Shown here: positions 18,229 to 28,159 of the stretch, in pieces
How the letters are laid out: every line of letters begins with the position of its first letter
How positions within the stretch are numbered: position 1 is the stretch's first letter
Notes under the pieces: generated by a model
What the model saw: only the letters and a program-made list of their open reading frames with translations
Told to the model about the DNA's origin: nothing
Database searches by the model: none
Position numbers and translations under genes: made by a program
Source: Caulobacteraceae bacterium
GTDB taxonomy: Bacteria > Pseudomonadota > Alphaproteobacteria > Caulobacterales > Caulobacteraceae
Direction: 5' to 3'
NCBI GenBank assembly: GCA_947475465.1
Contig: CANJLK010000001.1
Location: 124,001 to 188,000 of the forward strand
DNA: 64,000 bases

Positions 18229-19071
18229 ATGAAACTGCTCTCCTATCGCGTCGGCGGCGCGGATCACTTCGGCATCGCGACAGATGCGGGCGTCATCGAA
18301 CTCGACAAGCGCACCGGCGTGGCCAGCCTGCGCGCCCTGCTGCTCGACGGCGGCGTGGCCAAGGCGACCCAGTTCAAAGGTGAGAAGCCGGACCACCAGT
18401 TAGCCGACATCGAATTTCTTCCGGTCATTCCCGACGCCAACAAGATCGTCTGTATCGGCGTCAACTATAAGGACCATGCCGAGGAGATGCGGCCGGGCGC
18501 GCCGCTGCCCAAGTACCCGACCGTCTTCGCGCGCTTCCCCGACAGCCAGGTCGGCCACGGCCACCCGATCGCGCGGCCCAGGCACTCGCAGAACATGGAC
18601 TATGAGTGCGAGCTGGCGCTGGTGATCGGCAAGGGCGGCCGCGACATCTCCGAGGCCGCCGCCTACGATCATGTCGCGGGCTATGCCTGCTACAACGACG
18701 TCAGCCTGCGGGACTATCAAAACCACACGACCCAGTTCACGCCGGGCAAGAACTTCACCGGCTGCGGCGCCTTTGGGCCCTGGATGGTGACGCCCGACGA
18801 GTTCGGCCCGATCGGCAAGCAGAACATCGTCACGCGGATCAACGGCGAGGTGCGGCAGAACGCGCCGCTCGACACCATGATCTTCTCCGTCCCCACGCTG
18901 ATCGCCTACGTTTCGCAGTGGAGCGAGCTGAAGCCCGGCGACGTGATCATCACCGGCACGCCGGCCGGCGTGGCGGCGGGCATGAAGCCCGAGCCTGTCT
19001 GGATGAAGCCGGGCGACACGGTGGAGGTCGAGATCGACGGCATCGGCATCCTGAGGAACGCCATCACCTGA
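18229..19071 (+). CDS. Fumarylacetoacetate hydrolase family protein
   Basis: 'KIVCIGVNYKDHAEEM', 'DYECELALVIGKGGRDISE', 'LKPGDVIITGTPAGVAAGMKP'. Confidence 0.92.
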   Translation: MKLLSYRVGGADHFGIATDAGVIELDKRTGVASLRALLLDGGVAKATQFKGEKPDHQLADIEFLPVIPDANKIVCIGVNYKDHAEEMRPGAPLPKYPTVFARFPDSQVGHGHPIARPRHSQNMDYECELALVIGKGGRDISEAAAYDHVAGYACYNDVSLRDYQNHTTQFTPGKNFTGCGAFGPWMVTPDEFGPIGKQNIVTRINGEVRQNAPLDTMIFSVPTLIAYVSQWSELKPGDVIITGTPAGVAAGMKPEPVWMKPGDTVEVEIDGIGILRNAIT

Positions 19072-19132
19072 CCGGCGCGGCGCGCGGGCAGGGCGCCCGC
19101 GCGCGCCTTTCAGACCAGACGGGAAGCAGCGC

Positions 19133-19903
19133 ATGCGGTTCAAGGACAAGGTCGTCGTCGTCACCGGCAGCAGCCGCAACATCGGTTTCGCGGTGGCGCG
19201 GCGGTTCGGCGAGGAGGGCGCCAAGGTCGTCATCAACGCGGCCCATTCCACGGACGAACTGAAGGAGGCCGAATCCCAGCTGAAGGCGGCCGGCATCGAC
19301 GTCTGCGCTGTCCTGGCCAATACCGCCCATCAGGAGGAGGCCGAGCGGCTGATCGCCACGGCGGTGGAGACGTGGGGCCGATTGGACAGCCTGTGCCTGA
19401 TCCACTCAACGCGGCCGCTGATAGACTTCATGGATATCACCCCGGAGCTTTGGCACGAGGTGATCGGCACGAACCTCCACTCCCACTTCTATCTGTGCAA
19501 GGCCGCGGTGCCGCACCTTGTGGCGACAGGCAATGCCTCGATCATCGCTATCGGCGGCGGCGGCCACAGCGGGCCGATCTCCGCGCGCCGCGCCCACGCC
19601 TTCGCGGGCGGGGCCGGCAAGACCGCCATGCTGCAGACCCTGGCCCACGAGATCGCGCCCCTGGGCGTGCGAGTGAACTTCGTATCGCCGGGCGTCATGG
19701 ACACCTTCCGCAAGAATCCCGAATGGTATCCTGGCTCGCCCCCGGAAGGGGTGCAGTGGACCCCCTCGACCCTGGCGCGGATTCCCATGGGCCGGCCGGG
19801 CACGGTGGACGAACTGGCCAGCGCCGTGCTGTTCCTGGCCTCGGACGAGGCGTCCTACAGCGTCGGCACGACGATCACGGTCGCCGGCGGCTGGAGCGCC
19901 TGA
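19133..19903 (+). CDS. SDR family oxidoreductase
   Basis: 'KVVVVTGSSRNIGFAVARRFGEEGAKVVI', 'LGVRVNFVSPGVMDT'. Confidence 0.88.
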   Translation: MRFKDKVVVVTGSSRNIGFAVARRFGEEGAKVVINAAHSTDELKEAESQLKAAGIDVCAVLANTAHQEEAERLIATAVETWGRLDSLCLIHSTRPLIDFMDITPELWHEVIGTNLHSHFYLCKAAVPHLVATGNASIIAIGGGGHSGPISARRAHAFAGGAGKTAMLQTLAHEIAPLGVRVNFVSPGVMDTFRKNPEWYPGSPPEGVQWTPSTLARIPMGRPGTVDELASAVLFLASDEASYSVGTTITVAGGWSA

Positions 19904-19915
19904 CGCGCGCTGGCG

Positions 19916-21202
19916 TCAGACGGCCCGCTCGATGTCCTTGTCGATCAGGCCCGCGAACAGGAGGGCCGCGAGGCCGGCCAGCAGGGCGGGCAGGGCGACG
20001 GTCGCCATGGAAATCCGGATGGCCTCGGCGCCGTACTGGGGCGTCAGACGGTCGTTCATCATCCCAACATAGAGCGGTCCGATGGCCGCCCCGATGGTCG
20101 TGAAGAGCGTGGCGATGGCCTGGGCGAGCGCCCGCGAACGGGGTGGGGCGACCGACATGGCGGCGGCTGAATTGCAGGGCGTGTAGGTCGCGGCCACGAA
20201 CATGAAGGCGCCCAGCGCGCCCAGCACGACTGCGACGCTTGGGTTGAAGACGATCACCATGACGAGCGGCGGGGCCAGCAGTATGCCGCCGCCGCTGACG
20301 TAGAGGAGCCACCGCGGGCTACGCTTTTGCAGGTGGTCGCCCACGAAGCCCGAGAAAAGGTTGCCGAGCACCGAGCCGAAGATGATGGCCAGCGCCATGA
20401 ACAGACCGACCTGACGGCCCGTCAGGTGGTGGACCCGCATCAGGAAGGCTGGCGTCCACGAGAGCGTCGCAAAGCCGGTGATGGGCGCCATGAGGTTGAA
20501 GAACAGCAGGAGCCGGTAGGTCGGGATCTTCCAGAAGGTCGCGAGCGACCTGAAGACCGAGGGCCTGGCGCCCACATGCGGCGCGCCAAGGCGGGCCGGC
20601 TCCTTGATGGTCAGGAAATAGAGCAGGGCGAAGGCCACGCCCGGCGCGCCCACCACCAGGAACACGTGGCGCCAGCCCAGCAGGTCGTTGAGCGTGCCGC
20701 CCAGGAAGACGCCGAAGGCGATCCCCGCCGCGCCGCCGGACGCCAGAAGGCCGAAAACCCGGGTGCGGGTCTTGGGCGGGAAGATGTCGGTGATCAGCGA
20801 GGCCCCGGCCGGTCCGCTGCCGGCCTCGCCGATGGCGACCAGACAGATGGCGATGGCGATCTGGGTGTAGTTCTGCGCCAGGCCGCAGAGCATGGTCGCC
20901 AGGCTCCAGGCGCCGATGGTGAGCGCGATCAGGTTCTTGCGGTTTCCGTAGTCGGCGATGCGCGCCAGCGGAAAGATGGCGATCACCTGGAAGAGCGAGA
21001 AATAGGTCCCGGTCAGCAGGCCCATCTGGGTGTCGGAGGCATGCAGGTCGGTCTTGATCGACTGCAGCAGCACGCCCACCAGCTGGCGGTCGATGGCGGC
21101 GAAGATGCCGGTGGTGAAGGCCATGGCCAGGAAATAGCCGCGCATCCGCTGAGACCACGGCGCGGGCCCGCCGACCGTTGGCGCGTTCATGCTCGACCCC
21201 AT
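19916..21202 (-). CDS. MFS transporter (Spinster-like/ACS-type)
   Basis: 'FAAIDRQLVGVLLQSIKTDLHASDTQMGLLTG', 'GEAGSGPAGASLITDIFPPKTRTRVFG'. Confidence 0.85.
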   Translation of the reverse strand: MGSSMNAPTVGGPAPWSQRMRGYFLAMAFTTGIFAAIDRQLVGVLLQSIKTDLHASDTQMGLLTGTYFSLFQVIAIFPLARIADYGNRKNLIALTIGAWSLATMLCGLAQNYTQIAIAICLVAIGEAGSGPAGASLITDIFPPKTRTRVFGLLASGGAAGIAFGVFLGGTLNDLLGWRHVFLVVGAPGVAFALLYFLTIKEPARLGAPHVGARPSVFRSLATFWKIPTYRLLLFFNLMAPITGFATLSWTPAFLMRVHHLTGRQVGLFMALAIIFGSVLGNLFSGFVGDHLQKRSPRWLLYVSGGGILLAPPLVMVIVFNPSVAVVLGALGAFMFVAATYTPCNSAAAMSVAPPRSRALAQAIATLFTTIGAAIGPLYVGMMNDRLTPQYGAEAIRISMATVALPALLAGLAALLFAGLIDKDIERAV

Positions 21203-22794
21203 GCGGTCTGGTCCTCGATGAAGAGATCCGCCGCGCGCAGCGCCACGGCCATGACCGGCGCATTGGTGTTGCCGGAGACCATCTCTGGGAAGATCGACAG
21301 GTCGCAGACCCGCAAGCCCTCGACGCCCCGCACTCGCAGCCGTTCGTCGACCACCGAGAGAGGACCCTGGCCCATGGCGCAGGTGCCGCAGGCGTGGGCC
21401 CCGGCGTTGCCCTGATCGAGGATCGCCTTGGCGATCTCATCGTCGGTCTGGGCCCAGGCGGTCTTGTCTGTCTCGCCGTCCACCATGGCCTTGAGGCGCG
21501 GGCTTTCCATGATCCTGCGCAGCAGGCGGATCAGGGCCGCGGCGTGTTTGCGGTCATAGTCGGTGGACAGGTAGTTGGGGGTGATCGCCAACGGCGCGTC
21601 CGGATCGGCGCCGCCCAGCCGGATGGTCCCCTGGCTCTCGGGCCGCAGCAGGTAGGTGAAGGCGTCCATGCTGGCGTCGGTGTGCAGGGTCGTGGGGCCG
21701 CCGCTGCGGGCCCAGGGCGCAAACATCAGTTGGCCGTCGGGACGATTGAGGTCGGGAGACGAGCGCACGAAGGCCGCCGCATCGAAGGCGCCCAGGCTCA
21801 TCGGGCCGGTGCGGAACAGAATGTATTTGAGCATGGAAATCATCAGGCCCACGCCCTGGTAGTCGAGGTTCTGGCTGTCCTGGCGGAACTTGAGGCGGTA
21901 GCGCAGGTGCAACAGCCGATGCTCGCGCATGTTGCCGCCGACGCCCGGCCGGTCAGCGACCAGCGGCACGCCCACGGCCCTGAGGTGGTCTGCAGGGCCG
22001 ACGCCCGAGAGCAGCAGGAGCTTCGGGCTGATCACGGCGCCGGCGCTGAGGATCACCTCGCGGTGGCTGAGGTAGCGCACCGGCGCGCCGTCACGCCGCC
22101 CGACCACGCCGCTGGCCTTGCCGTCCTCGATCAGCACCTTGTCGATCCGCACGCCGGTCAGGACCGTCAGGTTGCGGCGTCCGCGCACCGGCTTCAGGAA
22201 CCCGCGCGCGGCGCTGAACCGCTCCCGGCGCTTGCTGATGTTGTGCATCAGGTAGCCCACGCCTTCCTGCTCGACCACATTGAGGTCGTCCTTGCGCGGA
22301 ATGCCCATGTCCTCGGCGGCGGCGATGAAGGCATCGGCCAGGCGGGTCCGGTTGGGGTGCGGTGTGATCTTGATCGGGCCGCCGCGGCCGCGGCTCTCGC
22401 CTTCGCCAAGCGCGTGATCCTCAAGCTGCTTGAAGCGCGGCGCCATCTCGGCCCAGCCCCAGCCCCGGTTTCCCTGCGCCTCCCAGTCGTCGTAGTCCTC
22501 GGGCTGGCCGTGCATCCAGACCATGCCGTTGACCGCGCTGGACCCGCCAAGCGTCTTGCCCCGGGCCCAGGTCTCCGGCTGTCCGCCCTGGACGTGGGTG
22601 GTCTGGTAGCGGTGGACGTAGGTGGTCTGCTGGAAGACCTTGCCGATGCCCTTGGGCATGCGTAGCAGCCAGCTATCGTCCGGCGGCCCCTCTTCCAGCA
22701 GCAGCACGCGCACGGCGGGGTTTTCCGAAAGCCGGTTGGCGAGCACGCAGCCGGCGGAGCCGGCGCCGACGATGATGTAGTCCCAGGTTTCCAT
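21187..22794 (-). CDS. GMC family FAD oxidoreductase (choline dehydrogenase-like)
   Basis: 'WDYIIVGAGSAGCVLANRLSE', 'GKTLGGSSAVNGMVWMHG', 'AHACGTCAMG'. Confidence 0.93.
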   Translation of the reverse strand: METWDYIIVGAGSAGCVLANRLSENPAVRVLLLEEGPPDDSWLLRMPKGIGKVFQQTTYVHRYQTTHVQGGQPETWARGKTLGGSSAVNGMVWMHGQPEDYDDWEAQGNRGWGWAEMAPRFKQLEDHALGEGESRGRGGPIKITPHPNRTRLADAFIAAAEDMGIPRKDDLNVVEQEGVGYLMHNISKRRERFSAARGFLKPVRGRRNLTVLTGVRIDKVLIEDGKASGVVGRRDGAPVRYLSHREVILSAGAVISPKLLLLSGVGPADHLRAVGVPLVADRPGVGGNMREHRLLHLRYRLKFRQDSQNLDYQGVGLMISMLKYILFRTGPMSLGAFDAAAFVRSSPDLNRPDGQLMFAPWARSGGPTTLHTDASMDAFTYLLRPESQGTIRLGGADPDAPLAITPNYLSTDYDRKHAAALIRLLRRIMESPRLKAMVDGETDKTAWAQTDDEIAKAILDQGNAGAHACGTCAMGQGPLSVVDERLRVRGVEGLRVCDLSIFPEMVSGNTNAPVMAVALRAADLFIEDQTAWGRA

Positions 22795-22803
22795 GTGTCT
22801 CGT

Positions 22804-23931
22804 TCAGCCCAGCAGGGTGTCGCGTAGGGCGGCCGCGATGGCCCCGATCGGACTCTTTCCGCCGCTGCCCATGTTGTTGTGGCAGAAGGCTACCGCCATC
22901 TTGCTGTCGAGATCGGCCCAGCCGAAACTGCCGCCCGCGCCAGGATGGTAGATCGCCTCGGGATTGCCGCTCGGCCCGCCCAGCCAGTATCCGGCTTCGC
23001 TGATCGCCACGGTGCGGCCCATCAGGACTGTGTCGCTGAGACCTGGGGTCTTGCGCGGCTGGTTGAAGGCGGCCACCCGGTCGGCGGACAGCAGGCGAAC
23101 CCCATCGAGCTCGCCGCCATTGGCCAGCATGGCCCAGACGCGGGCGCAGCTCGTGGCGGTGAAGATGCCGCCCACCGAGGCGACTTCGGCGGCGCGCACG
23201 TCGGGACGCTCGAAGACCTCCGGGATCAGGGACAGGTTCATGGGCATGGCGGCCGCATGGCCGCCGGCCCGCTGTTCGAGGGGATTGTTGTTGGTCAGCC
23301 GGGCGATGCGCGGCACGGCGGAGGCCGGCACGCCGATCCACAGGTCGGGGGCCTTCAGGGGCTCGCCCAGGTCTTCGCGGATGAATTGGCCGAAGGATCG
23401 CTTCGAGCCATCGGTGCGGCGCACGATCTCGCCCACCAGCCAGCCGTGGCTGATCGCCTGGTAGGTCGCCTGGGTCCCGGGCTCCGCCACCGGCGCCAGG
23501 GCGGCGAGACGCGAGACCATCAGGTCCCAGTCGCACATCTCTTCGACGGTCGTGCCTTCAGGCATCTGCGGCGCACCGGACGAGTGGGTGATGATGTGCC
23601 GGACAGTGGTCTTGTCCTTGCCGTTCTGGCCGTACTCGGGCCAGTAGCGTGTCACCGGCGCGTCATAGTCGACCAGGCCGCGCTCCGCCTGCAGGTGAAG
23701 CGCGGTGACCGAGATCGCCTTGGCCACCGAATAGACGTTGAACAGGGTGTCCTGGGCGACCGGGCGCCCCGTCACTCTGTCCGCCAGTCCGGCCGAAATG
23801 TTGACCAACTCCTCGCCTGCCAGGTAGGCGGCGACCTGGACCCCGATTTCCGCGCCGGCGTCGATGGATTGCTGGACGGCGTCGCGCACACGCGCCGTAG
23901 CCGTCGCCTTGCGGGCTGGGTCAATGGTCAC
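22804..23931 (-). CDS. Serine hydrolase, beta-lactamase class C/EstB-like
   Basis: SxxK in 'NVYSVAKAISVTALHL', 'HPGAGGSFGWADLDSKMAVAFCHNNMG'; GTG start 23931 with upstream GGAGGA. Confidence 0.85.
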   Translation of the reverse strand: MTIDPARKATATARVRDAVQQSIDAGAEIGVQVAAYLAGEELVNISAGLADRVTGRPVAQDTLFNVYSVAKAISVTALHLQAERGLVDYDAPVTRYWPEYGQNGKDKTTVRHIITHSSGAPQMPEGTTVEEMCDWDLMVSRLAALAPVAEPGTQATYQAISHGWLVGEIVRRTDGSKRSFGQFIREDLGEPLKAPDLWIGVPASAVPRIARLTNNNPLEQRAGGHAAAMPMNLSLIPEVFERPDVRAAEVASVGGIFTATSCARVWAMLANGGELDGVRLLSADRVAAFNQPRKTPGLSDTVLMGRTVAISEAGYWLGGPSGNPEAIYHPGAGGSFGWADLDSKMAVAFCHNNMGSGGKSPIGAIAAALRDTLLG

Positions 23932-24039
23932 TGCAGCGTCCTCCCTGGTCCTGTTATTGTCGTTGGGGGTCTTGGCTGGACTCGCGTTGCCGGCCCCTCT
24001 TGGTCGCATCCTGCCACGGGCCTGGACGCGATGGTGCGT

Positions 24040-24870
24040 TTATTCGACGCCGGCCACGCCCGGAAAGGCCGCCAGCGCGACCTTGGCGGCGGCCAGGTCG
24101 AGACCCAGTTCCTCCCCCAGCGCCAGGGCCGCGCCGAGGTCCTTCTGGGCGAAGGCTGCGGTCCCAGGACGGCTTGTGGCGGGAGCGCCGGGCGGCAGGC
24201 CGACGCCGGCGGCGACAAGGCCCATGCGCGGATGCACCCACTTCTCGCCCGCCGTGACGGCCTCGACGAAATTCTCCAGCGGGACCCCTGCCGCCAGGGC
24301 CAGGCGCGCGCCCTCCCAGGCGCTCATCCAGCCGGTGAAGAACACGAGGTTGCAGGCGAGTTTGGTGCGCATGCCATTGCCGAGCTGGCCACAATAGACC
24401 GCCGGCTTGGAGAAGGCCTCGATCACTGGCCGCGCGATGGCATAGGCCGTCTCGTCGCCGCCGATCATCGTGACCATGGCGTTTTCCGCCAGGCCGCGGG
24501 GCCCCGACACGCCGCAGTCGATCAGCATCACCCCGCGCCGCGCCGCTTCCTCGGCGGCCCAATAGACCGTCGGAATAGTGATGGTGCTGAGAAGTGCTAT
24601 GACCTTGGGCGGTGTCCCGGCGCTGAGCACGCCGTCTTCTCCGCTGAGCACGGTGCGTACCTGGGCGTCATTGACCACTGCTACGAACACCACCTCGGCG
24701 CTGTCGCTCGCCGCGGCCGGCGAGGCCTCGGCCCGCATCACGCCCGCGACGCGTTCGAAGGCCTCGGGCCTGAGGTCATAGCCCGCCAGCGAAAATCGTT
24801 TGTCGCGCCCCAGGGCTTCGGCGACCCCCGCCCCGATCGAGCCCAAGCCAATGATAGCGACCTTCGTCAT
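24040..24870 (-). CDS. NAD(P)-dependent HIBADH/6PGDH-like dehydrogenase (paralog A)
   Basis: 'KVAIIGLGSIGAGVAEAL', 'CGQLGNGMRTKLACN' catalytic Lys region. Confidence 0.85.
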   Translation of the reverse strand: MTKVAIIGLGSIGAGVAEALGRDKRFSLAGYDLRPEAFERVAGVMRAEASPAAASDSAEVVFVAVVNDAQVRTVLSGEDGVLSAGTPPKVIALLSTITIPTVYWAAEEAARRGVMLIDCGVSGPRGLAENAMVTMIGGDETAYAIARPVIEAFSKPAVYCGQLGNGMRTKLACNLVFFTGWMSAWEGARLALAAGVPLENFVEAVTAGEKWVHPRMGLVAAGVGLPPGAPATSRPGTAAFAQKDLGAALALGEELGLDLAAAKVALAAFPGVAGVE

Positions 24871-24948
24871 GGATCTTCCTCTGGGTTCCGTTCTTGGGCG
24901 ACGGACAGGCGAACTTAGCGGCCGGCGCCGCCATCGCGAAGGCGGATT

Positions 24949-25962
24949 TCAGTCTTTCAGTCGGTAGAAGCTCCGCGCGGAATCGCGGAACAGCCAGGAC
25001 CGCTCCTCAGCCGAGGCTCCCGCGGCCAGCCGTTTGAACGCGTTCCACAAGGTTCGGTAGTCGCAGGTGATCTTGTCGACCGGGAAGTTGCTCTCGAACA
25101 TGCAACGACGGACGCCGAAGGCCTCGATGCAGGTCTCGACGTAGGGCCGCCACGCCGCCGCCAGCACCTCGGACGACGCGGGCGTGGCCTGGTTCTCGAA
25201 GCCGAACCCGAAGACCCCCATGCCAAGCCCACCCAGCTTGACGCTGACGTTCGAGCGCGCCGCCAGATCTCGCACCGCGGCCCGCCAGATTCTGAACACC
25301 TCTTCCCGGCGCCCGGCATAGGGGCCTATCCCCAACGGGCCGCCGACATGGTCGAGGACGATCGCGGTTCCGGGGAAGGCGTCCGCCAGACGGGCGAGCA
25401 TGTCCAGTTGGGTGTGGTAGATCCAGGCGTCGAAGCTCAGGCCCAGGGGCGCTAGCCGCGCGAAGCCCTCGCGGAACTCCGGGCGGTCGTAGAGGTCGGG
25501 CCACCGGCCGGGGCGGTTCTGGGGGATCGCCGGATCGCTGGCGGCGGCGTTGCGCACCCCGCGGAACCGGTCGCCGCCGGCCCGGATTTCGGCCACAAGC
25601 ACCTCTTCCACGACGCCGCCCGCGGCGAGGTCGGCGAAGCCGACGATCCCGGCGCACAGCGCTGTCGGCCCATAGCGTCGGTTGGCGGCCATGGCGGCGA
25701 CTCCATTGGCGAACTCGACCTCGCCCACCGGGCGTAGCGCCGGCGGGCCGTCCGCGCGGTAGAAGGCGTTGGCGTCGACGAAGACCGTGCTTTCCACGGC
25801 GTGCCCGCTGCCCACGTCCGCCAGAAACTCGTCGGCCAGATAGCGCTGCGCGCCGAACGACACGGGATGGGGCCAGTGCCAGAGGTGATGGTGCGGATCG
25901 CAGATCGGCAAGTCCGGATCGAGGATCGGCTCCGGCGCGCGGTGCGCCGCGTCGGTCGGCAT
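24949..25962 (-). CDS. Amidohydrolase family TIM-barrel protein (lactonase/decarboxylase-like)
   Basis: 'DPDLPICDPHHHLWHW', 'IVLDHVGGPLG', 'RCMFESNFPVDK'. Confidence 0.88.
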   Translation of the reverse strand: MPTDAAHRAPEPILDPDLPICDPHHHLWHWPHPVSFGAQRYLADEFLADVGSGHAVESTVFVDANAFYRADGPPALRPVGEVEFANGVAAMAANRRYGPTALCAGIVGFADLAAGGVVEEVLVAEIRAGGDRFRGVRNAAASDPAIPQNRPGRWPDLYDRPEFREGFARLAPLGLSFDAWIYHTQLDMLARLADAFPGTAIVLDHVGGPLGIGPYAGRREEVFRIWRAAVRDLAARSNVSVKLGGLGMGVFGFGFENQATPASSEVLAAAWRPYVETCIEAFGVRRCMFESNFPVDKITCDYRTLWNAFKRLAAGASAEERSWLFRDSARSFYRLKD

Positions 25963-26178
25963 GATGGTCTCCCTCGCCTGACAGGCGTCAATCCGGTCCT
26001 ATTGCGCATTGCGTTCCAGATATAGCCTCTTCCCTGAGGGCTTGAGCCGCGGGATGATCGGGGGCCATCTCTCAATCGTTGTTTCCGTATCGATGGCGCG
26101 CCAGCGTGTTTCCGCCATCGGTTCGGCAGTCGGGCAGGCTGGCACCAAGGCGTTCGGCGACGACCAATCCAGAACAGA

Positions 26179-26192
26179 GGCGCGACGGCGCC
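26179..26192 (+). promoter_or_regulatory. Leader stem-loop GGCGC-GACG-GCGCC of CocE-like copy 4
   Basis: 23 nt before ATG 26216. Confidence 0.4.
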
Positions 26193-26215
26193 CATTGGAA
26201 ACAGGGAAGGAAACC

Positions 26216-28159
26216 ATGGATCAGACCTACGAGACGGGCCGCGCGCCCGGAACTCTCCATCGCCGCATGGCGATCAAGGCGGCGGCCAGCGGCGTCCTTG
26301 CCGCGGTGAGCGGGATAACGGCCCAACCCGCGATGGCGGCCGGCGTGCGGGTTTCGAAATTCGGCGTCTACGAGGGGTATTCCGAGGCTTCGTATGATGG
26401 CTGGGTGCGCACGTCGCTATACGTCCCGGTGCGCGACGGGACGAAGTTGGCGGTGGATGTCTACCGGCCCACAAAGGACAAGGCGCTGCATGCCGGGCGT
26501 CTTCCGGTCGCCTTCCAGTTCAAGCGCTACCAGCGCGCCATCGTCCAGCCGGATGGATCCGTGGCCGACATCCTTGAGGGCCACAATGACGGCGAACAGG
26601 GCCAGACAGCGCAGCGGCTGGTGAGGCACGGATATGTCATCGTCTCCGTCGACCGGCGCGGCACCGGCGCCTCCTTCGGCGTCTCCACCGACCTTTCAAC
26701 GCCGCAGGACGCCACAGATGGCTACGACATCGTCGAATGGCTGGCCAAGCAGCCCTGGTGCTCGGGCAAGGTCGGCATGTTCGGCGCGTCATACGAAGGC
26801 GAGATTCAGCCGCGAGTGGCCTCCACCGCACCGCCCCATCTGAAGTGCATCATGCCGGAGGTTTCTCCCTTCGACTGGTACTGGACCGTCCACGCCGGCG
26901 GCATCCACCGGACCACCCAGGGCGCGTTCGCGGAACATATCCACAAGGACGACACAGATCCGAACAATGGTCCGGTGGACGCCGACAAGGACCGCTCAAT
27001 GCTGAAGGCGGCGCTTGCCGAGCACGAAGCGCACAACGATTATTCCGCGCCGGCCGGGAAGATGCCCTATCGCGACAGCAAGAATCCGGTGACCGGCGAA
27101 CAGAGCTGGCTGAACCGCCACGGCGGCCACTACGCCCCGAGCCTGGCGAAATCGGGGATCGCTATCTACCACATTACCGGCTGGTTCTCGAACGTCAGCG
27201 TCCACCAGCTGACCTGGATGGCGAATGCCCGGGGGACGCCGCAGAAGCTGTTGATCGGCCCCTGGGGAGCAGGCGGTGCGCGGATGGCCGACGAGCGCGC
27301 GCTGTGCGCCGTGGAGGCCCATCGGTTCTTCGATTACTGGCTGAAGGATGTGAAGAACGGGATCATGGACGAGCCGGCGATCCACTCGTCGATCCCAAGC
27401 TCGCACAGCCGCGCGGGCGCGCCCTATGTCGGCCTTCCCGGAGGCTGGCCCCCGGCCAACCAGCAGCGCACCGAGTTCTTCCTCGATGCCGGCCGCAGCG
27501 GTTCCGCCAAGTCGGTGAATGACGGCCGTCTGACGCGGACCAAGCCGTCCGGCGCCGACGGCAAGGACGATCTGACGGTGCGCTACGATCTCCTCTACCG
27601 GGGCGGCGGCGAGAACGGCTTTGGCTTCGGCTGCGAACCCGTACCGGCCGGCAAGGCGCCGATAGATCATTCCGAGGACTTCGACGCCCACGGCCTGACC
27701 TACACGACCGAGGCCCTGGAGCACGATATCGAGGTGACGGGTCACGGCCAGGCGCGGCTTTGGGTCTCGTCCACGGCCGACGATGGGGATTTTTTCCTGA
27801 AGATCGAAGACGTCGATCCATCCGGGGCTTCCGGCTTCGTGGGCACGGGCTCGCTGCGCGCGTCCTACCGGGTTCTGGGCACGCCGCCCTACGACTACAT
27901 GGGCCTGCCCTGGCAGCGGAACTACGAGGCCGATCTGCGGCCCTTGGAAAAGGACGGGCCGACCGAACTGGTCTTCGCTCTTTTCCCGACCTCCTATCTC
28001 TTCAGGCGCGGCCACCGCATGCGGGTGACGATCACCTGCAGCGACCTGGATGTCGGACCTTCGCCGCAGGTCAGCCCGGCTCCGGTGGTCAGCCTGCACC
28101 GCTCCGCGCAACACACCTCGTCGGTGATCCTGCCGATCAATCCGGCGGTCGGTCGCTAA
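26216..28159 (+). CDS. CocE/NonD family alpha/beta-hydrolase-like protein, Tat signal (copy 4)
   Basis: LHRRMAIKAAASG leader; GMFGASYEGE; ATG 26216 preferred over 26009. Confidence 0.88.
   Translation: MDQTYETGRAPGTLHRRMAIKAAASGVLAAVSGITAQPAMAAGVRVSKFGVYEGYSEASYDGWVRTSLYVPVRDGTKLAVDVYRPTKDKALHAGRLPVAFQFKRYQRAIVQPDGSVADILEGHNDGEQGQTAQRLVRHGYVIVSVDRRGTGASFGVSTDLSTPQDATDGYDIVEWLAKQPWCSGKVGMFGASYEGEIQPRVASTAPPHLKCIMPEVSPFDWYWTVHAGGIHRTTQGAFAEHIHKDDTDPNNGPVDADKDRSMLKAALAEHEAHNDYSAPAGKMPYRDSKNPVTGEQSWLNRHGGHYAPSLAKSGIAIYHITGWFSNVSVHQLTWMANARGTPQKLLIGPWGAGGARMADERALCAVEAHRFFDYWLKDVKNGIMDEPAIHSSIPSSHSRAGAPYVGLPGGWPPANQQRTEFFLDAGRSGSAKSVNDGRLTRTKPSGADGKDDLTVRYDLLYRGGGENGFGFGCEPVPAGKAPIDHSEDFDAHGLTYTTEALEHDIEVTGHGQARLWVSSTADDGDFFLKIEDVDPSGASGFVGTGSLRASYRVLGTPPYDYMGLPWQRNYEADLRPLEKDGPTELVFALFPTSYLFRRGHRMRVTITCSDLDVGPSPQVSPAPVVSLHRSAQHTSSVILPINPAVGR

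Noticed and set aside
22879-24918. 679-aa + ORF over the serine hydrolase and dehydrogenase region
   Set aside because: Mirror ORF of two clear minus-strand genes
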